Assembly: GCA_947630175.1 (NCBI GenBank)
Contig: CANRGJ010000003.1
Span: 62,001 to 126,000, forward strand
From: an uncultured Ruminiclostridium sp.
GTDB lineage: Bacteria > Bacillota > Clostridia > Oscillospirales > Ruminococcaceae
Direction: 5' to 3'
DNA length: 64,000 bases
Part shown: one piece after another, positions 1 to 9,639 of the stretch
Numbering within the stretch: the first letter of the stretch is position 1
Layout of the letters: each line of letters opens with the position of its first letter
Position numbers and translations under genes: made by a program
Notes under the pieces: generated by a model
The model's database searches: none
What the model was told of the DNA's origin: nothing
What the model saw: only the letters and a program-made list of their open reading frames with translations

Positions 1-2225
1 AGCGCTGCTACTGTGTTTTCATTGATAAAGAAGTTGTTCACGACGGAAATTATATAATCGCTCGCGTCGGGGACGGCAAGCTCTATCCTGTCATCGTCCT
101 CAGTAATGCGTACCATCATTCCCGTTTCAACGGTTCTACCGCCTGTTATCTCAATACCTGCGGCAAAGCTGTCGCTGTCGGCGTATACCGCTATGCGGTC
201 GCTGCGGAAATAAATTTCATAGAGCATTTGCACCATCGTATCCGTCGAAACGCTCTCGGCGGCGCAGCGCACCATTATGTCATGCGCCTTTTGCAGCTGA
301 ACGGCGGGGTCGGTATCCCCGCCCTCATAGTCCTCAGGCAGGAGCAGGTCGGGAGTTCGCTCCGAGATAAAGTCGCGGACGGTAACAAAGTCGTTTTGCA
401 GCAGGTCGATATATGCGCTGTCGTCTTTGTTGTAATCAAGCACGATATAATCAGGCTTTTCTCTTTTATCGCCGCCGCCTATAAATAGCGTATATTCTCC
501 CTCCACGTCATATTGCAGTACATAAAGCCCTGAGCCTGTACTCTCGCTTTGATACGGTCCGAAGTCGCTCCAGGTAAGGTCCTCGCCCTTGGCTGCCTTT
601 AAGCTGAGTATCCTGTAAACGGTAAGCGGCTGCATCAGCTCAGGGGTGTGCGCCGAGATAAAGTCACAGACGGCAACAAAGTCGCTTTTCAGCAGGTCGA
701 TAGCTGCGTCTTCTTTGTAAGAAAGGGTGAGTTGACCAGGCTTTTCGTTTATATATGTTGCGCCTGTCATCAAAAGCGTATATTCTCCCTCCACGTCATA
801 GAACAGAATGGAAGTTCCTGAGCCTATGTCAACGCTTTTATATCCTTTAAAGTCGTCGAGGGTGAGATTTTCGCCCTTTTGCTCCTTTATCTGCAAAAGG
901 TCTCTTACAGTAAGGGACTCTCCGTTGCTGGCAAAGGTAACGTAGTTGCCCACCCTCAGCAGTGAGCGCACCGCGTCCAGCAGCTCGCTTTCGGTAAAGC
1001 CTGAGGTCATCAGGTCAAAATACACGTCGCCGTTGTAAAACTGCGCCGCGCTGATGTTTTCATCGTCTATGTCCTTATAGAGCATAACGGTATGACCGCA
1101 TATGGTGGCGGCGTGACCTGACAGAAATTCCATATCGTCGCCGTAAGCGTCGGTGTCCTTGCTTACCCAAAGCTCCACATGCTTATCCTGCGTTTCGCTG
1201 TAAGCCTCATACTTATTTGCGCTGTTGTATATCTTGCCGTCGCTGTTTTCGAAAACGCCCACGTCAGAGATAAAGCCCCCCTTCATTCCGTCGGGGAGGG
1301 AGGGTATCACGTTGACTACATAATACTCTTTAAGCTGCTCCTCGGTCATAGGGACAAAATCACGGATATCCGCAGATTCACGCCTGTTCACGTCAAAAAA
1401 TTCGGCAATAGGCATTTGCATGTATCGGATATGGTCAACCTGAGTATGAACGTCCCTGACAAGGGATTCTGCCGTTTTCACCATTTCATAAAGGTAAACT
1501 CCACCGTAGCTGTCTATGCAAATGCCCACGTTCTCCAGCATAAACTGTATCTCATAATAATCGTTGTCCTGCTCCGTAGTGTGGAGTATCACGGCGGGCG
1601 TACCGCTGATGTAGGACAGCTCCGAGGGTGCGTCCCACATATTCTTTATGCCGTCCTGTATGCAGTCCTTGGAAAAGCTGACGGTGATAGTGCGCTCGCC
1701 AGAGAGGGTCTGGTAGCAGTACGCGCAGTTTTCCCCCACAACGTACCCGTCTGCGTCCTTATAAAGACCTCTGGATTCCCCTGACTTAACGTTTTCCACA
1801 AGGTCGGAGGGAAATTCCGCAAAAATATTTATGCCGTAATAATTCATCAGCTCCCTCTCGGTCATAGGGTAAAATTCCGCATTTTCGACTGCGTCCGACC
1901 TCAGGGCGCTCCAATCCTCATAGGCTATCTCAACGACGTTTATTCTGCTTTCGGGCAAGGGATCGTCGTTTCCCGGCGGGGAGGAGGTGTCGCTTACCTC
2001 GGGCAGGACTACCACGTCAGCTCCGCCGAAGTTAATGAGAGCCGCTGCTCCGGCTCCCACCGCCGCTACGCCAAGACAGGCGCAGGCGGTCACCAGCGCA
2101 GGCTTCAGGGAAAATTTCCTTTTCTCCGCGGGCTTTGCGTCAAGGCAGGCGGCTTTTATCTTTTCCTTGCTCTCAGGGGAGAGCTTTATATTCTTAACGG
2201 CGTTTTTAAGAAATTTTTCTTCCAT
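1..2225 (-). CDS. Modular anti-sigma-factor-like membrane protein (3' end outside window)
   Basis: The minus frame stays open from the ATG at 2225 to the window edge, giving at least 740 residues. Residues 1-40 are a charged cytoplasmic head with a KLSPESKEKIKAACL-like segment, followed by one membrane helix rich in Ala/Gly/Val. The rest should be extracytoplasmic. Two units begin PMTERELMNYYG and PMTEEQLKEYYV, and two more of about 80 residues share YDVEGEYTL and DFVxVxDFIS. One stretch (GHAATICGHTVMLY, then GFTESELLDAVRSLL) resembles DUF4367-type domains. The gene starts 28 bp after the ECF sigma gene, so it is probably that factor's membrane partner; this is inferred from position and topology. 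The C-terminus lies outside the window. Confidence 0.7.
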   Translation of the reverse strand, partial: MEEKFLKNAVKNIKLSPESKEKIKAACLDAKPAEKRKFSLKPALVTACACLGVAAVGAGAAALINFGGADVVVLPEVSDTSSPPGNDDPLPESRINVVEIAYEDWSALRSDAVENAEFYPMTERELMNYYGINIFAEFPSDLVENVKSGESRGLYKDADGYVVGENCAYCYQTLSGERTITVSFSKDCIQDGIKNMWDAPSELSYISGTPAVILHTTEQDNDYYEIQFMLENVGICIDSYGGVYLYEMVKTAESLVRDVHTQVDHIRYMQMPIAEFFDVNRRESADIRDFVPMTEEQLKEYYVVNVIPSLPDGMKGGFISDVGVFENSDGKIYNSANKYEAYSETQDKHVELWVSKDTDAYGDDMEFLSGHAATICGHTVMLYKDIDDENISAAQFYNGDVYFDLMTSGFTESELLDAVRSLLRVGNYVTFASNGESLTVRDLLQIKEQKGENLTLDDFKGYKSVDIGSGTSILFYDVEGEYTLLMTGATYINEKPGQLTLSYKEDAAIDLLKSDFVAVCDFISAHTPELMQPLTVYRILSLKAAKGEDLTWSDFGPYQSESTGSGLYVLQYDVEGEYTLFIGGGDKREKPDYIVLDYNKDDSAYIDLLQNDFVTVRDFISERTPDLLLPEDYEGGDTDPAVQLQKAHDIMVRCAAESVSTDTMVQMLYEIYFRSDRIAVYADSDSFAAGIEITGGRTVETGMMVRITEDDDRIELAVPDASDYIISVVNNFFINENTVAA

Positions 2226-2253
2226 TGTAAAAGATCCTTTCTACAAATCACAG

Positions 2254-2718
2254 TCATTCTTCATAAGCCTGTCGGAGCAGCTCCCGTCCCTTTTTCAGCC
2301 GCATTTTCACGGCGGACTCGGTCCTTCCGATCATACCCGCTATCTCCTTGACGCTGTAACCCTCGACGCATTTGAGGGTCAGCACGGTGCGGTATTTTTC
2401 GGGCAAAGACATAAGGGCGGTCAGCGCCTCGTTGCTTTCGGGGGCGGCTATGTATTCCTCAAGCGAATCAAAATCCACCTTTGGTCGGCGCATACGCTTG
2501 ATATCCCTGCACCTGTTTATCGCCACCCGTATCAGCCACGCCTTTTCGTGCTCACTGCCGTTAAAATCGGGAGCCTTCTGTATATATTTAAGGAAGGTGT
2601 CCTGCACCGCATCTTCTGCGTCTTCACGGTTTCCCAGAGATACGAAGCAGATACGGAACAGCATATCGGAATATGTGTCCACGGCGAATTCTATCATGCC
2701 GGCTGATAAATTCTCCAT
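2254..2718 (-). CDS. ECF-type RNA polymerase sigma factor
   Basis: The protein has 154 residues. Region 2 is near residues 10-75 (DMLFRICF, EDAEDAVQDTFLKY, AWLIRVAINRCRD). Region 4 is near 95-150 (LPEKYRTVLTLKCVEGYSVKEIAG, then a helix-turn-helix ending AVKMRLKKGRELL). The ATG at 2718 is chosen because AAGGGGTGG lies about nine bases upstream; a GTG seven codons earlier would put that ribosome site inside the coding region. It should direct RNA polymerase to stress or envelope promoters, held inactive by the membrane protein encoded just downstream. The closest subfamily cannot be named from sequence inspection. Confidence 0.9.
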   Translation of the reverse strand: MENLSAGMIEFAVDTYSDMLFRICFVSLGNREDAEDAVQDTFLKYIQKAPDFNGSEHEKAWLIRVAINRCRDIKRMRRPKVDFDSLEEYIAAPESNEALTALMSLPEKYRTVLTLKCVEGYSVKEIAGMIGRTESAVKMRLKKGRELLRQAYEE

Positions 2719-2802
2719 TCCGATTTCCACCCCTTTCACTTATAACACGTTTCAAGATTCCCGCAGGTCAATTTTTCTGAAAAATTTTTTTAAACAGTTA
2801 AA

Positions 2803-2832
2803 AAAGCGGCGGCTTTGTGTCGCCGCCGCTGT
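2803..2832 (-). terminator. Rho-independent terminator after the DUF6106-like gene
   Basis: On the minus strand GCGGCGGC and GCCGCCGC pair around an eight-base loop and are followed by six T residues. It lies just downstream of the stop at 2844 and separates this gene from the sigma operon. Confidence 0.85.
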
Positions 2833-2843
2833 GATTTTGTACG

Positions 2844-3395
2844 TCATTCCGCCGTTTCGTCGTTTTCCTCTTCGCTGTCCTCTTTTCTTTCCGCCAGCTT
2901 TTTCTTGGCGGCAAAGGGAACGCCGTGATTTATGTTGTAGACGGTTTCTTCGTTGGGAGTGAAAATTACCATCACCTTGCCGTATTTTTCCGTTTCAGCC
3001 AGAAGATACCAGGCGTTGTAGCCCGAGGCGTCGCTTGCCATAACGGTAGCGTCGACGCCGCTTCCCTCTCCGCCGTTATATTCCCCCCACTGAGTTACCG
3101 TGTTCAGCTTTACGGTGATAAGGCGCTTGCGCTTGCGTCTGCCGCTTATCTTGTCTATGTCAAGGTCGTTGTTGGTGACGATATATTCATATTCCGTGAA
3201 TGTCCCCGTGAAAAGCAGGTAGGAAAGGTACAGCGCTCCCGCCGCAATAACTATCAGCGGCAGGAAGTTGAACATAATAAGTCCTATGACTATCAGAGCC
3301 AGCACCGCCAAGGTCGCCAGTCCTATAAGCACCCTCAGCAGAATGTCCCTGCCGTCGGTCTTTTTTGTTATCAGTTGCTCGTTGTAATAATCCAT
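2844..3395 (-). CDS. Small membrane protein, DUF6106-like
   Basis: The protein has 183 residues. The ATG at 3395 follows CAAGAGGACGTTCAG; the longer open frame to 3518 has no ribosome site. The N-terminus (MDYYNEQLITKKTDGRD) precedes two adjacent hydrophobic helices at about residues 18-62. A soluble domain of about 90 residues follows (ITVKLNTVTQWGEY, NAWYLLAETEKYGKVMVIFTPNEE), with an acidic tail ending EEENDETAE. The N-terminus and layout match what I remember of DUF6106 proteins of Clostridia, whose function is unknown. Transcribed divergently from the ABC operon at 3574. Confidence 0.6.
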   Translation of the reverse strand: MDYYNEQLITKKTDGRDILLRVLIGLATLAVLALIVIGLIMFNFLPLIVIAAGALYLSYLLFTGTFTEYEYIVTNNDLDIDKISGRRKRKRLITVKLNTVTQWGEYNGGEGSGVDATVMASDASGYNAWYLLAETEKYGKVMVIFTPNEETVYNINHGVPFAAKKKLAERKEDSEEENDETAE

Positions 3396-3425
3396 CTGAA
3401 CGTCCTCTTGAAATTTATTTTTCTT

Positions 3426-3497
3426 ATTATAACATTTTTTGCGGGAAAAAACAAGGACTATTTCAATATTGCTTTTTTTGCTCAAATATGTTATACT
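3426..3497. promoter_or_regulatory. Back-to-back promoters between 2844 and 3574 genes
   Basis: Minus strand: TTGTTT (3449-3454) and TATAAT (3426-3431), 17 bp apart, fit the 2844 gene. Plus strand: TTGCTT (3469-3474) and TATACT (3492-3497), also 17 bp apart, fit the ABC operon. Both are assigned by consensus and spacing only. Confidence 0.55.
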
Positions 3498-3573
3498 GTA
3501 TATTGGTATATTGTTCATATTTTACAGATAGAAATTTACATATAAATGTGTTGAGGAATAGAAAGGTCGACGT

Positions 3574-4275
3574 ATGAGCTTTGTTGAACTTAAAGACGTC
3601 TGCAAGCGCTATAAGGTGGGGGAGATAACCATTTCCGCCGCCGACAGCATTGAATTTCAGATAGAAAAGGGCGAGCTTGCCATAATCCTCGGTCCGTCAG
3701 GGTCGGGAAAGACCACGGTGCTGAACCTGCTGGGTGGAATGGACACTGCCGACGGAGGAATCATCTCCGTTGACGGGAGCAACGTTGCCGCTTATGACAG
3801 AAAGCAGCTCATCAGCTACCGCAGGAACGAGATAGGCTTTGTTTTCCAGTTCTACAACCTTATCCCCAATCTTACCGCCAAGGAAAATGTGGAGTTGGCG
3901 GCGCAGACCTGCGACGACTTTATCCCCGCAACGGAAATACTGGAGCAGGTGGGGCTGGGCGAAAGGCTGAACAACTTCCCCTCTCAGCTTTCAGGCGGCG
4001 AGCAGCAGCGTGTGGCTATCGCAAGGGCGCTGGCGAAAAAGCCGAAGCTGCTCCTGTGCGACGAGCCTACGGGCGCGCTTGACTACAATACGGGAAAGCT
4101 GATACTGAAATTATTGCAGGATACCTGCCGCAAAAACGGAATGACCGTTATAATCGTTACCCACAACTCTGCCCTCGCCCCTATGGCGGACAAGGTGATA
4201 CACCTGCGCAACAGCAGGGTGGGCAGCATTGACATAAACAAAGACCCCACTCCCGTGGAAAACATAGAATGGTGA
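3574..4275 (+). CDS. ABC transporter ATP-binding protein, MacB/LolD-like
   Basis: The protein has 233 residues. Walker A is GPSGSGKT (about 40-47), the Q-loop region is GFVFQFYNL, the signature is [15 protein letters not shown] and Walker B is [12 protein letters not shown], followed by the His switch THN. This is the ATPase of a type VII (MacB/FtsX) transporter, which couples ATP hydrolysis to periplasmic or extracellular movements and not to a conventional transmembrane tunnel. The permease gene follows after 36 bp, so the two form one complex. Substrate unknown. Confidence 0.95.
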   Translation: MSFVELKDVCKRYKVGEITISAADSIEFQIEKGELAIILGPSGSGKTTVLNLLGGMDTADGGIISVDGSNVAAYDRKQLISYRRNEIGFVFQFYNLIPNLTAKENVELAAQTCDDFIPATEILEQVGLGERLNNFPSQLSGGEQQRVAIARALAKKPKLLLCDEPTGALDYNTGKLILKLLQDTCRKNGMTVIIVTHNSALAPMADKVIHLRNSRVGSIDINKDPTPVENIEW

Positions 4276-4311
4276 TTTTTCTGACTATTTCACGGAAAAG
4301 GGGGGTATGAT

Positions 4312-7300
4312 ATGAAAAGCGCACTGAGAAAGAATGCGGTGACTGAGATATTCAGGACGAAAAGCCGCTTTCTCTCCATATTCTGCATTGTTGCTATCGG
4401 AATAGCTTTCTTTGCGGGGGTAAAGGTGTCTTCCCCCGATATGAAGATGACCGCCGACAGCTATTATAAAGAAACAAACTTAGCCCACTTCCGCATTGTG
4501 TCCACGCTGGGATTTTCGGACAAGGACGTGGAGGCGCTGGAGGGTATAGAGGGGATAACCGTTTATCCCGCCTACTTCACCGACGTTCTCATCGCCTCCG
4601 ACGAAACGGAGGAAACGGCGAGGGTAATGTCGCTGAAGGCATACGGCGAAAGCAACGAAGTGAACCGTCTTTCCCTGACGGAAGGGCGTTTCCCGCAGGA
4701 AAAAAACGAATGTATCATTGACGGCACAGGCTTTCATGCCAGCCGTGAGGTGGGGGAACACATAACTCTCCTTGCGGACGGTGAGGACGACCTGTCCCAA
4801 ACGCTTAACATCACGGAATTTGACGTGACGGGCGTATTCATTTCCCCGATGTACATAGACAAGTCCACAAAGGGCAGCACTACCGTGGGAAACGGCAGTA
4901 TCAGCGCAATAATCTACATTCCCGAAGAATGTTTTGAAACGAAGGCTTATACCGAGCTTTACGTCACCGCTGACGGGCTTGCGGCGGAAAACGCTTATTC
5001 CGACGGCTATGAGAGCATTGAGGAAAAGCTGACTGACGCATTGGAAAAGACAGGCGACCAGCGCAAGGACCTGCGCCTTGAGGAGGTAAAGGAGGAAGCC
5101 CGTCAGGAAATAGCCGACGCACAGCAGGAGCTTGACGAGGCAAAAGCGGACGCAGACCGGGAGCTTGCCGAGGCATGGCAGGAGCTTGAGGACGGGCGTA
5201 TCGCCTTAGAGGACGGGGAAAAGGAGTTTGCCGACGGAAAGGCGGAGCTGGAAAATTCCCGTATTCTCTTAGAGGACAGCAAAAAGCAGTTGGACGACGG
5301 CAGAGCCCAGTATGAAAGCGGACTTGCCGAGTTTGAAAAAGGTATCGCCGACGGAAAAGCCGAGATAGAAAAGCAGGAAAAACTGCTTGACGACGGCGAA
5401 AAGCAGTATGAGGAGGGGCTGGCGCAGTACGAAAGCGGGCTTGCCGCATACAATGACGGAAAGGCGCAGTATGACGCCGCTATTGCCGCTTTGGAGGAGC
5501 AGGCTCCCAACTATGAAGTTATTCTTCGGGCTGTGGAAATATACTACTTAGTAGCAGACAGGATCGAACAGCAGGAGGGCGAACTTCCACCCGAAGTCAT
5601 CGAATATATAGATTCCCTTATAGGACTTGACGAGGAAACGAAGGAGCAGATAGCCCAGCTTACAGAAGCAAAGATAAAGCTGGACGAGACCGCAGAGCTT
5701 CTCGAAAGCTCAAAGGCGGAATTAGACAGCGCAAAGGAAACGCTGGATTCCTCCCGCAGACAGCTTGACAGCGGCAGGATTCAGCTTTACTCAGGAAAGT
5801 TAACTTTGCTTGAGCAGGAAATGGAGGGGCGTGCAAAGCTCGAGGACAGCCTTGCTCAGCTTGAGGACGGAGAAAGGCAGTATAACGAGGGGCTGGAAGC
5901 ATACAACCAGGGCGTAAAGGAAATTGAGGAGGCAGAAAAGACCCTTTCCGACAGCAGAAAAGAATATGAGGACGGGGTAAAGGAATATGAAAAGGGCAAG
6001 GCGGACGCTGAAAAGGAATTAGCCGACGCTCAGCAGGAGATAGAGGACACAAAAGCGGGAATTGATGATTTAGAACCGCCAAGCTGGTATATTTTTGGCA
6101 GAAGCGGCAATCCAGGCTATTCCGAATACGGCGAAAACGCCGAGAGGATAAACAATATCGCCTCCGTGTTCCCTGTGTTCTTCATTCTGGTGGCGGCGCT
6201 GGTGTGCCTTACCACTATGACGAGAATGGTGGAGGAACAGCGCTCCCAGATAGGAACGCTGAAAGCGCTTGGTTATACCAGCGGGCAGGTGATTTTCAAA
6301 TATATGTTTTACGCTCTCACCGCAACTATTGCAGGAGCGCTGGCGGGAGCCGCATTCGGGCAAAAGCTGTTCCCCTTTGCGATAATCGACGCTTACGGTA
6401 TGCTTTACACAATACCCGCCATGGTTATCCCTATGGACTGGGCGCTGACTGCGGTTTGCCTTGCGGTATCTGCGGCGGCGGTAGCTTTGACTGTTTTCGC
6501 CTGCTGCAAGAGCGTTCTGGCGGAATGTCCCGCCCAGCTTATGCGACCGAAAGCGCCTAAGGCGGGAAAGATGATACTTCTTGACAAGCTGCCTTTTTGG
6601 AAAAAAGTCAGCTTTAACGGCAAAGTCACCGCCCGCAACCTTTTCAGATACAAGAGAAGAATGTTGATGACCGTTGTGGGGATAGCGGGCTGTACGGCGC
6701 TGACCCTGACAGGCTTTGCGCTGAAGGACTCCATCAACGACATTGTGGAAAAGCAGTTTTCTCAGCTCACGTTTTACGACGGCTTATTGGCGTTTGAAAG
6801 CGGAGAGGAAAACGAAAAGGAGATAACCGACATTCTCACCAAAAGCGGCGGGGACGGTGCGGTTTATTTTCAAAAGAGCGTCACTGTTTCCTACAACGGG
6901 AAAAACGTCACCGCTTATCTGATAGTGCCGAGGGATACGGAAAAATTCGGAAAATACTATCTTTTCCGTGACAGAAACACGCATGAGGAATTTTCCATCG
7001 AACGGGAAAATATCCTGATAGACGAAAAAAGCTCCCTGCTCCTTGGGATAAGGGCGGGAGATGAAGTTCAGCTTTACAGCGACGAAACGGACATTCACAC
7101 CGTAACTGTGGGCGAATGTGTGGAAAATTATCCCCAGCATTACGTCTATATGACGGAGGAAATGTACAAGGAATTGTTCGGGGAAACTCCCGAATACAAT
7201 ATGTTCGCTTTCAGCACGGGAGGTCAGTCGGAGGACGAGCTGGCGGGGACTCTGCTGGAAAGCGGAAAGGTGCTTACCGTCAGCTACAAGGACAGTCTTA

Positions 7301-7731
7301 TGACCACTATGACAAAGATGATGGAGGCGCTGGACTCGGTAATTCTTATACTGATAGTCAGCGCAGGGGCGCTGGCGTTCGTGGTGCTGTACAATCTCAC
7401 GAACATAAATATCACCGAGAGGATAAGGGAAATAGCCACGCTGAAGGTAATGGGCTTTTACGACAAAGAGGTGGACGGCTATATTTTCCGTGAAAATCTC
7501 ATACTTACTCTTATGGGAATAGCGGCGGGGCTGTTCGGCGGGACGTTCCTGGCAAAGTTCATCATTCAGACGGCGGAGATAGACCTTGTGATGTTCGGGC
7601 GGGACATAAGCGTGCTGAGTTACTTTATTTCCGCCGCAATAACTCTCCTGTTCAGCCTGATAGTCACGCTGTATATGCACAGGCGGCTTAAAAGGATAGA
7701 TATGATAGAGGCGCTGAAATCGGTGGAATAA
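4312..7731 (+). CDS. FtsX-type ABC permease with a long coiled-coil external domain
   Basis: The protein has 1139 residues. A first membrane helix is at about 19-40, and the first extracytoplasmic domain contains a coiled-coil insert at about residues 245-590. The insert is built from repeated LEDG/LDDG/YESG/YEEG-type units (for example AQYESGLAEFEKG), a pattern common in Gram-positive FtsX- and YhgE-like proteins. Three helices of an FtsX domain follow at about 620-750, then a second external domain and a last three-helix FtsX domain near 1010-1130. It pairs with the ATPase encoded upstream. The coiled coil could reach across the cell wall or act on a partner; the substrate is unknown. Confidence 0.9.
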   Translation: MKSALRKNAVTEIFRTKSRFLSIFCIVAIGIAFFAGVKVSSPDMKMTADSYYKETNLAHFRIVSTLGFSDKDVEALEGIEGITVYPAYFTDVLIASDETEETARVMSLKAYGESNEVNRLSLTEGRFPQEKNECIIDGTGFHASREVGEHITLLADGEDDLSQTLNITEFDVTGVFISPMYIDKSTKGSTTVGNGSISAIIYIPEECFETKAYTELYVTADGLAAENAYSDGYESIEEKLTDALEKTGDQRKDLRLEEVKEEARQEIADAQQELDEAKADADRELAEAWQELEDGRIALEDGEKEFADGKAELENSRILLEDSKKQLDDGRAQYESGLAEFEKGIADGKAEIEKQEKLLDDGEKQYEEGLAQYESGLAAYNDGKAQYDAAIAALEEQAPNYEVILRAVEIYYLVADRIEQQEGELPPEVIEYIDSLIGLDEETKEQIAQLTEAKIKLDETAELLESSKAELDSAKETLDSSRRQLDSGRIQLYSGKLTLLEQEMEGRAKLEDSLAQLEDGERQYNEGLEAYNQGVKEIEEAEKTLSDSRKEYEDGVKEYEKGKADAEKELADAQQEIEDTKAGIDDLEPPSWYIFGRSGNPGYSEYGENAERINNIASVFPVFFILVAALVCLTTMTRMVEEQRSQIGTLKALGYTSGQVIFKYMFYALTATIAGALAGAAFGQKLFPFAIIDAYGMLYTIPAMVIPMDWALTAVCLAVSAAAVALTVFACCKSVLAECPAQLMRPKAPKAGKMILLDKLPFWKKVSFNGKVTARNLFRYKRRMLMTVVGIAGCTALTLTGFALKDSINDIVEKQFSQLTFYDGLLAFESGEENEKEITDILTKSGGDGAVYFQKSVTVSYNGKNVTAYLIVPRDTEKFGKYYLFRDRNTHEEFSIERENILIDEKSSLLLGIRAGDEVQLYSDETDIHTVTVGECVENYPQHYVYMTEEMYKELFGETPEYNMFAFSTGGQSEDELAGTLLESGKVLTVSYKDSLMTTMTKMMEALDSVILILIVSAGALAFVVLYNLTNINITERIREIATLKVMGFYDKEVDGYIFRENLILTLMGIAAGLFGGTFLAKFIIQTAEIDLVMFGRDISVLSYFISAAITLLFSLIVTLYMHRRLKRIDMIEALKSVE

Positions 7732-7767
7732 GCATTTCCCCGCAAATCGGAAAGGAAAGGTTTTTAT

Positions 7768-9411
7768 ATGAGAAACAAGTTAAAGCTGATAAACGCTGCG
7801 ATCGTTATGGTGCTGTTTTTTGCAGTGGTCTGCTGCGGCACGGCGGGAACGATAATTTTCAGCAAAGCGGATATGAGCGTGCTGTGGTGGTTCGTGCCCA
7901 TAATGCTGGTTTTGTGCGGAATTGCGGCGGCGGCGTTCATCATATTTTATCTCAGACAGCAAAAGCGCTATGAAAAGGCGTTTGACAAGATACTTTCCTC
8001 CTTCGCCCCCGAGGACGTGAACGCCCTGAAACGGCTCAGCGACGGAGAGCCTTCCCCCGACCAGATAGCGGAATGGATCTGCACTCAGACGGCGGTGGCT
8101 TATCGGTTCAACGACAGGGCGGCGGTGTCACGCTGTTTCACCGAGCTTTCCCACGACATTTTCTGGCAGCTTACGGATAACGGCTGCCGTGTGACGTACA
8201 GCGAATACTGGAAGCGCACCTACGGCGAAACGCTGCTGGACAGCGCAAAGGATATAAGGGACCTGCTTTCCCTCCCCACAAGGATAGAGCTGGGCAAAAT
8301 GGTGAAGGAGGTGCTTCGCCACGTTGGAACGCAGTTCAGCTTTGCGGGCGTGCTGGAGCTTTCTCCCCTGCAATCGGTGAGAGTCAGGATAAAGGGGCGC
8401 AGCGTTTTGCAGGAGGGCACGGGAGAGGTGCTTGTAGCAGGGCTTATCCGCGATATTGAAACGAGGGTATCCCTGTCCGAACAGCTTGCGGCGGAAAAGA
8501 TAAAATCAGCTTTCCTGCTGCGCACCGACCAGGATATGATATATGAAGTTGACGTTCCCGAAAACAAGCTCACCAGCCTTAATCCCCAGGCGTCAAAGGA
8601 GACCTTCGGAATTGAGGATATGTCGGACTTTGACGGACAGCGGCGTTCTTACTGGGACAACATTCACCCTGATTACAGAGAGGGCTTTGTGGACCGTTTC
8701 TTCAACTACAATCATATGATGGTGCTTCCCTCCAAAAAGATGACCTACGAATACCGCATAAAGGACAGTGCAGGCGAATATATCTGGGTGGAGCATCAGG
8801 TTCAGGTGCTTTCCGATTCGGGCGGAAGCGTGAAGAAGGTAATAGGCAGGATAACCAACATCAACGAAACGAAAAAGCGGGAGGCGTTCCAGCTTTTCCA
8901 CACGCATACCGACGGGCTTACGGGTGCTATGCTCCGCACGGCGCTCTCCAAGGAATTTGAAAATCCCGCCTTGGGCGACAGCAAGCGGTGCGTGGTGCTG
9001 TTTGACATAAACGGGTTCCGCCTTATCAACAACGAGTACGGCTTTGAGGTGGGCGACGGGGTGCTGATGTTCCTTGTCACTACGCTGTGGGAAAATCAGA
9101 AGGGGCTTTGCAAGGTGGGCAGAATGGACAACGACACCTTTGCGGTAGTTATGCTTAAGGTGACAGAAAACGATACTCCAAGAGCGCAGATAGACAAGGT
9201 AATGCGCCACTTTGCCGCACCTGTGAACATTGACGGAAAAATGATCAACGTAAATCTCTGCGCTTCCTCCTCCGCAGTAATGGGCGCAGACGGCAAATTC
9301 GACGAGGCGATGGAGCAGGCGGAGGCTGTTATGAAGCTGTGCAAGAAAAATAACAAGACATTTACTAATGCAAGTATGACGTATGATGAATTAAACAATC
9401 AGCAAAGCTGA
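7768..9411 (+). CDS. Membrane PAS protein with a degenerate GGDEF domain
   Basis: The protein has 547 residues with two N-terminal membrane helices (about 7-30 and 37-60). A PAS domain near 250-370 ends in the PAC-like segment KKVIGRITNINETKKREA. A GGDEF fold starts at HTDGLTGAMLR and contains VLFDINGFRLINNEYGFEVGDGVL, but its active-site turn reads GRMDNDTF, so only the third and last positions of GGDEF remain. By family knowledge it should be inactive as a diguanylate cyclase and may instead bind a nucleotide or act as a scaffold. It follows the permease gene by 36 bp with a GGAAAGG ribosome site, so it probably belongs to the same operon. The last codons overlap a terminator hairpin. Confidence 0.85.
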   Translation: MRNKLKLINAAIVMVLFFAVVCCGTAGTIIFSKADMSVLWWFVPIMLVLCGIAAAAFIIFYLRQQKRYEKAFDKILSSFAPEDVNALKRLSDGEPSPDQIAEWICTQTAVAYRFNDRAAVSRCFTELSHDIFWQLTDNGCRVTYSEYWKRTYGETLLDSAKDIRDLLSLPTRIELGKMVKEVLRHVGTQFSFAGVLELSPLQSVRVRIKGRSVLQEGTGEVLVAGLIRDIETRVSLSEQLAAEKIKSAFLLRTDQDMIYEVDVPENKLTSLNPQASKETFGIEDMSDFDGQRRSYWDNIHPDYREGFVDRFFNYNHMMVLPSKKMTYEYRIKDSAGEYIWVEHQVQVLSDSGGSVKKVIGRITNINETKKREAFQLFHTHTDGLTGAMLRTALSKEFENPALGDSKRCVVLFDINGFRLINNEYGFEVGDGVLMFLVTTLWENQKGLCKVGRMDNDTFAVVMLKVTENDTPRAQIDKVMRHFAAPVNIDGKMINVNLCASSSAVMGADGKFDEAMEQAEAVMKLCKKNNKTFTNASMTYDELNNQQS

Positions 9412-9419
9412 TTGTTTAA
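9391..9419 (+). terminator. Terminator-like palindrome over the stop of the PAS/GGDEF gene
   Basis: TTAAACAATCAGC and GCTGATTGTTTAA form a perfect 13-bp stem with a three-base loop. The left arm encodes the last residues and the stop codon lies in the right arm. Confidence 0.6.
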
Positions 9420-9423
9420 TTCA

Positions 9424-9580
9424 AGTTGACAGTGTAAAGTGTACAGTGCAAAGTTGTGGTATCGCCTGCGGCGATTGATTTAGGATTGCCGCCTGCAAAT
9501 CATCACCTGTCATTTCAAATCTATTTTCGGCAAAGCCGAAAATTCCACAACTGTGTACTTTGCACTGTAAACTTTACACT
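9424..9580. repeat. Short copy of the AGTTGACAGTG interspersed repeat
   Basis: AGTTGACAGTGTAAAGTGTACAG-type sequence at the left end is matched in reverse complement by CTTTGCACTGTAAACTTTACACT at the right end. Inside are GTTGTGG/CCACAAC arms and a TTTTCGGCAAAGCCGAAAA hairpin. No gene is seen. It belongs to the same family as the copies at 44.6-58.9 kb. Confidence 0.8.
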
Positions 9581-9586
9581 AAAAAT

Positions 9587-9613
9587 TTCCGTGCTGATTA
9601 AAATCAGCACGGA
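9587..9613 (-). terminator. Terminator after rny
   Basis: TTCCGTGCTGATT and AATCAGCACGGAA pair with an A/T-rich tail on both sides, so it can act in both directions. It lies 27 bp beyond the rny stop. Confidence 0.8.
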
Positions 9614-9639
9614 ATTTTTTATTTCCTGCACGGAATTTT

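Noticed and set aside
5103-5510. Long minus-strand open frames inside the coiled-coil permease gene
   Set aside because: They are mirror frames of the repetitive Glu/Asp/Lys-rich coding sequence, with Ser/Ala/Arg/Pro-rich translations and no ribosome sites.
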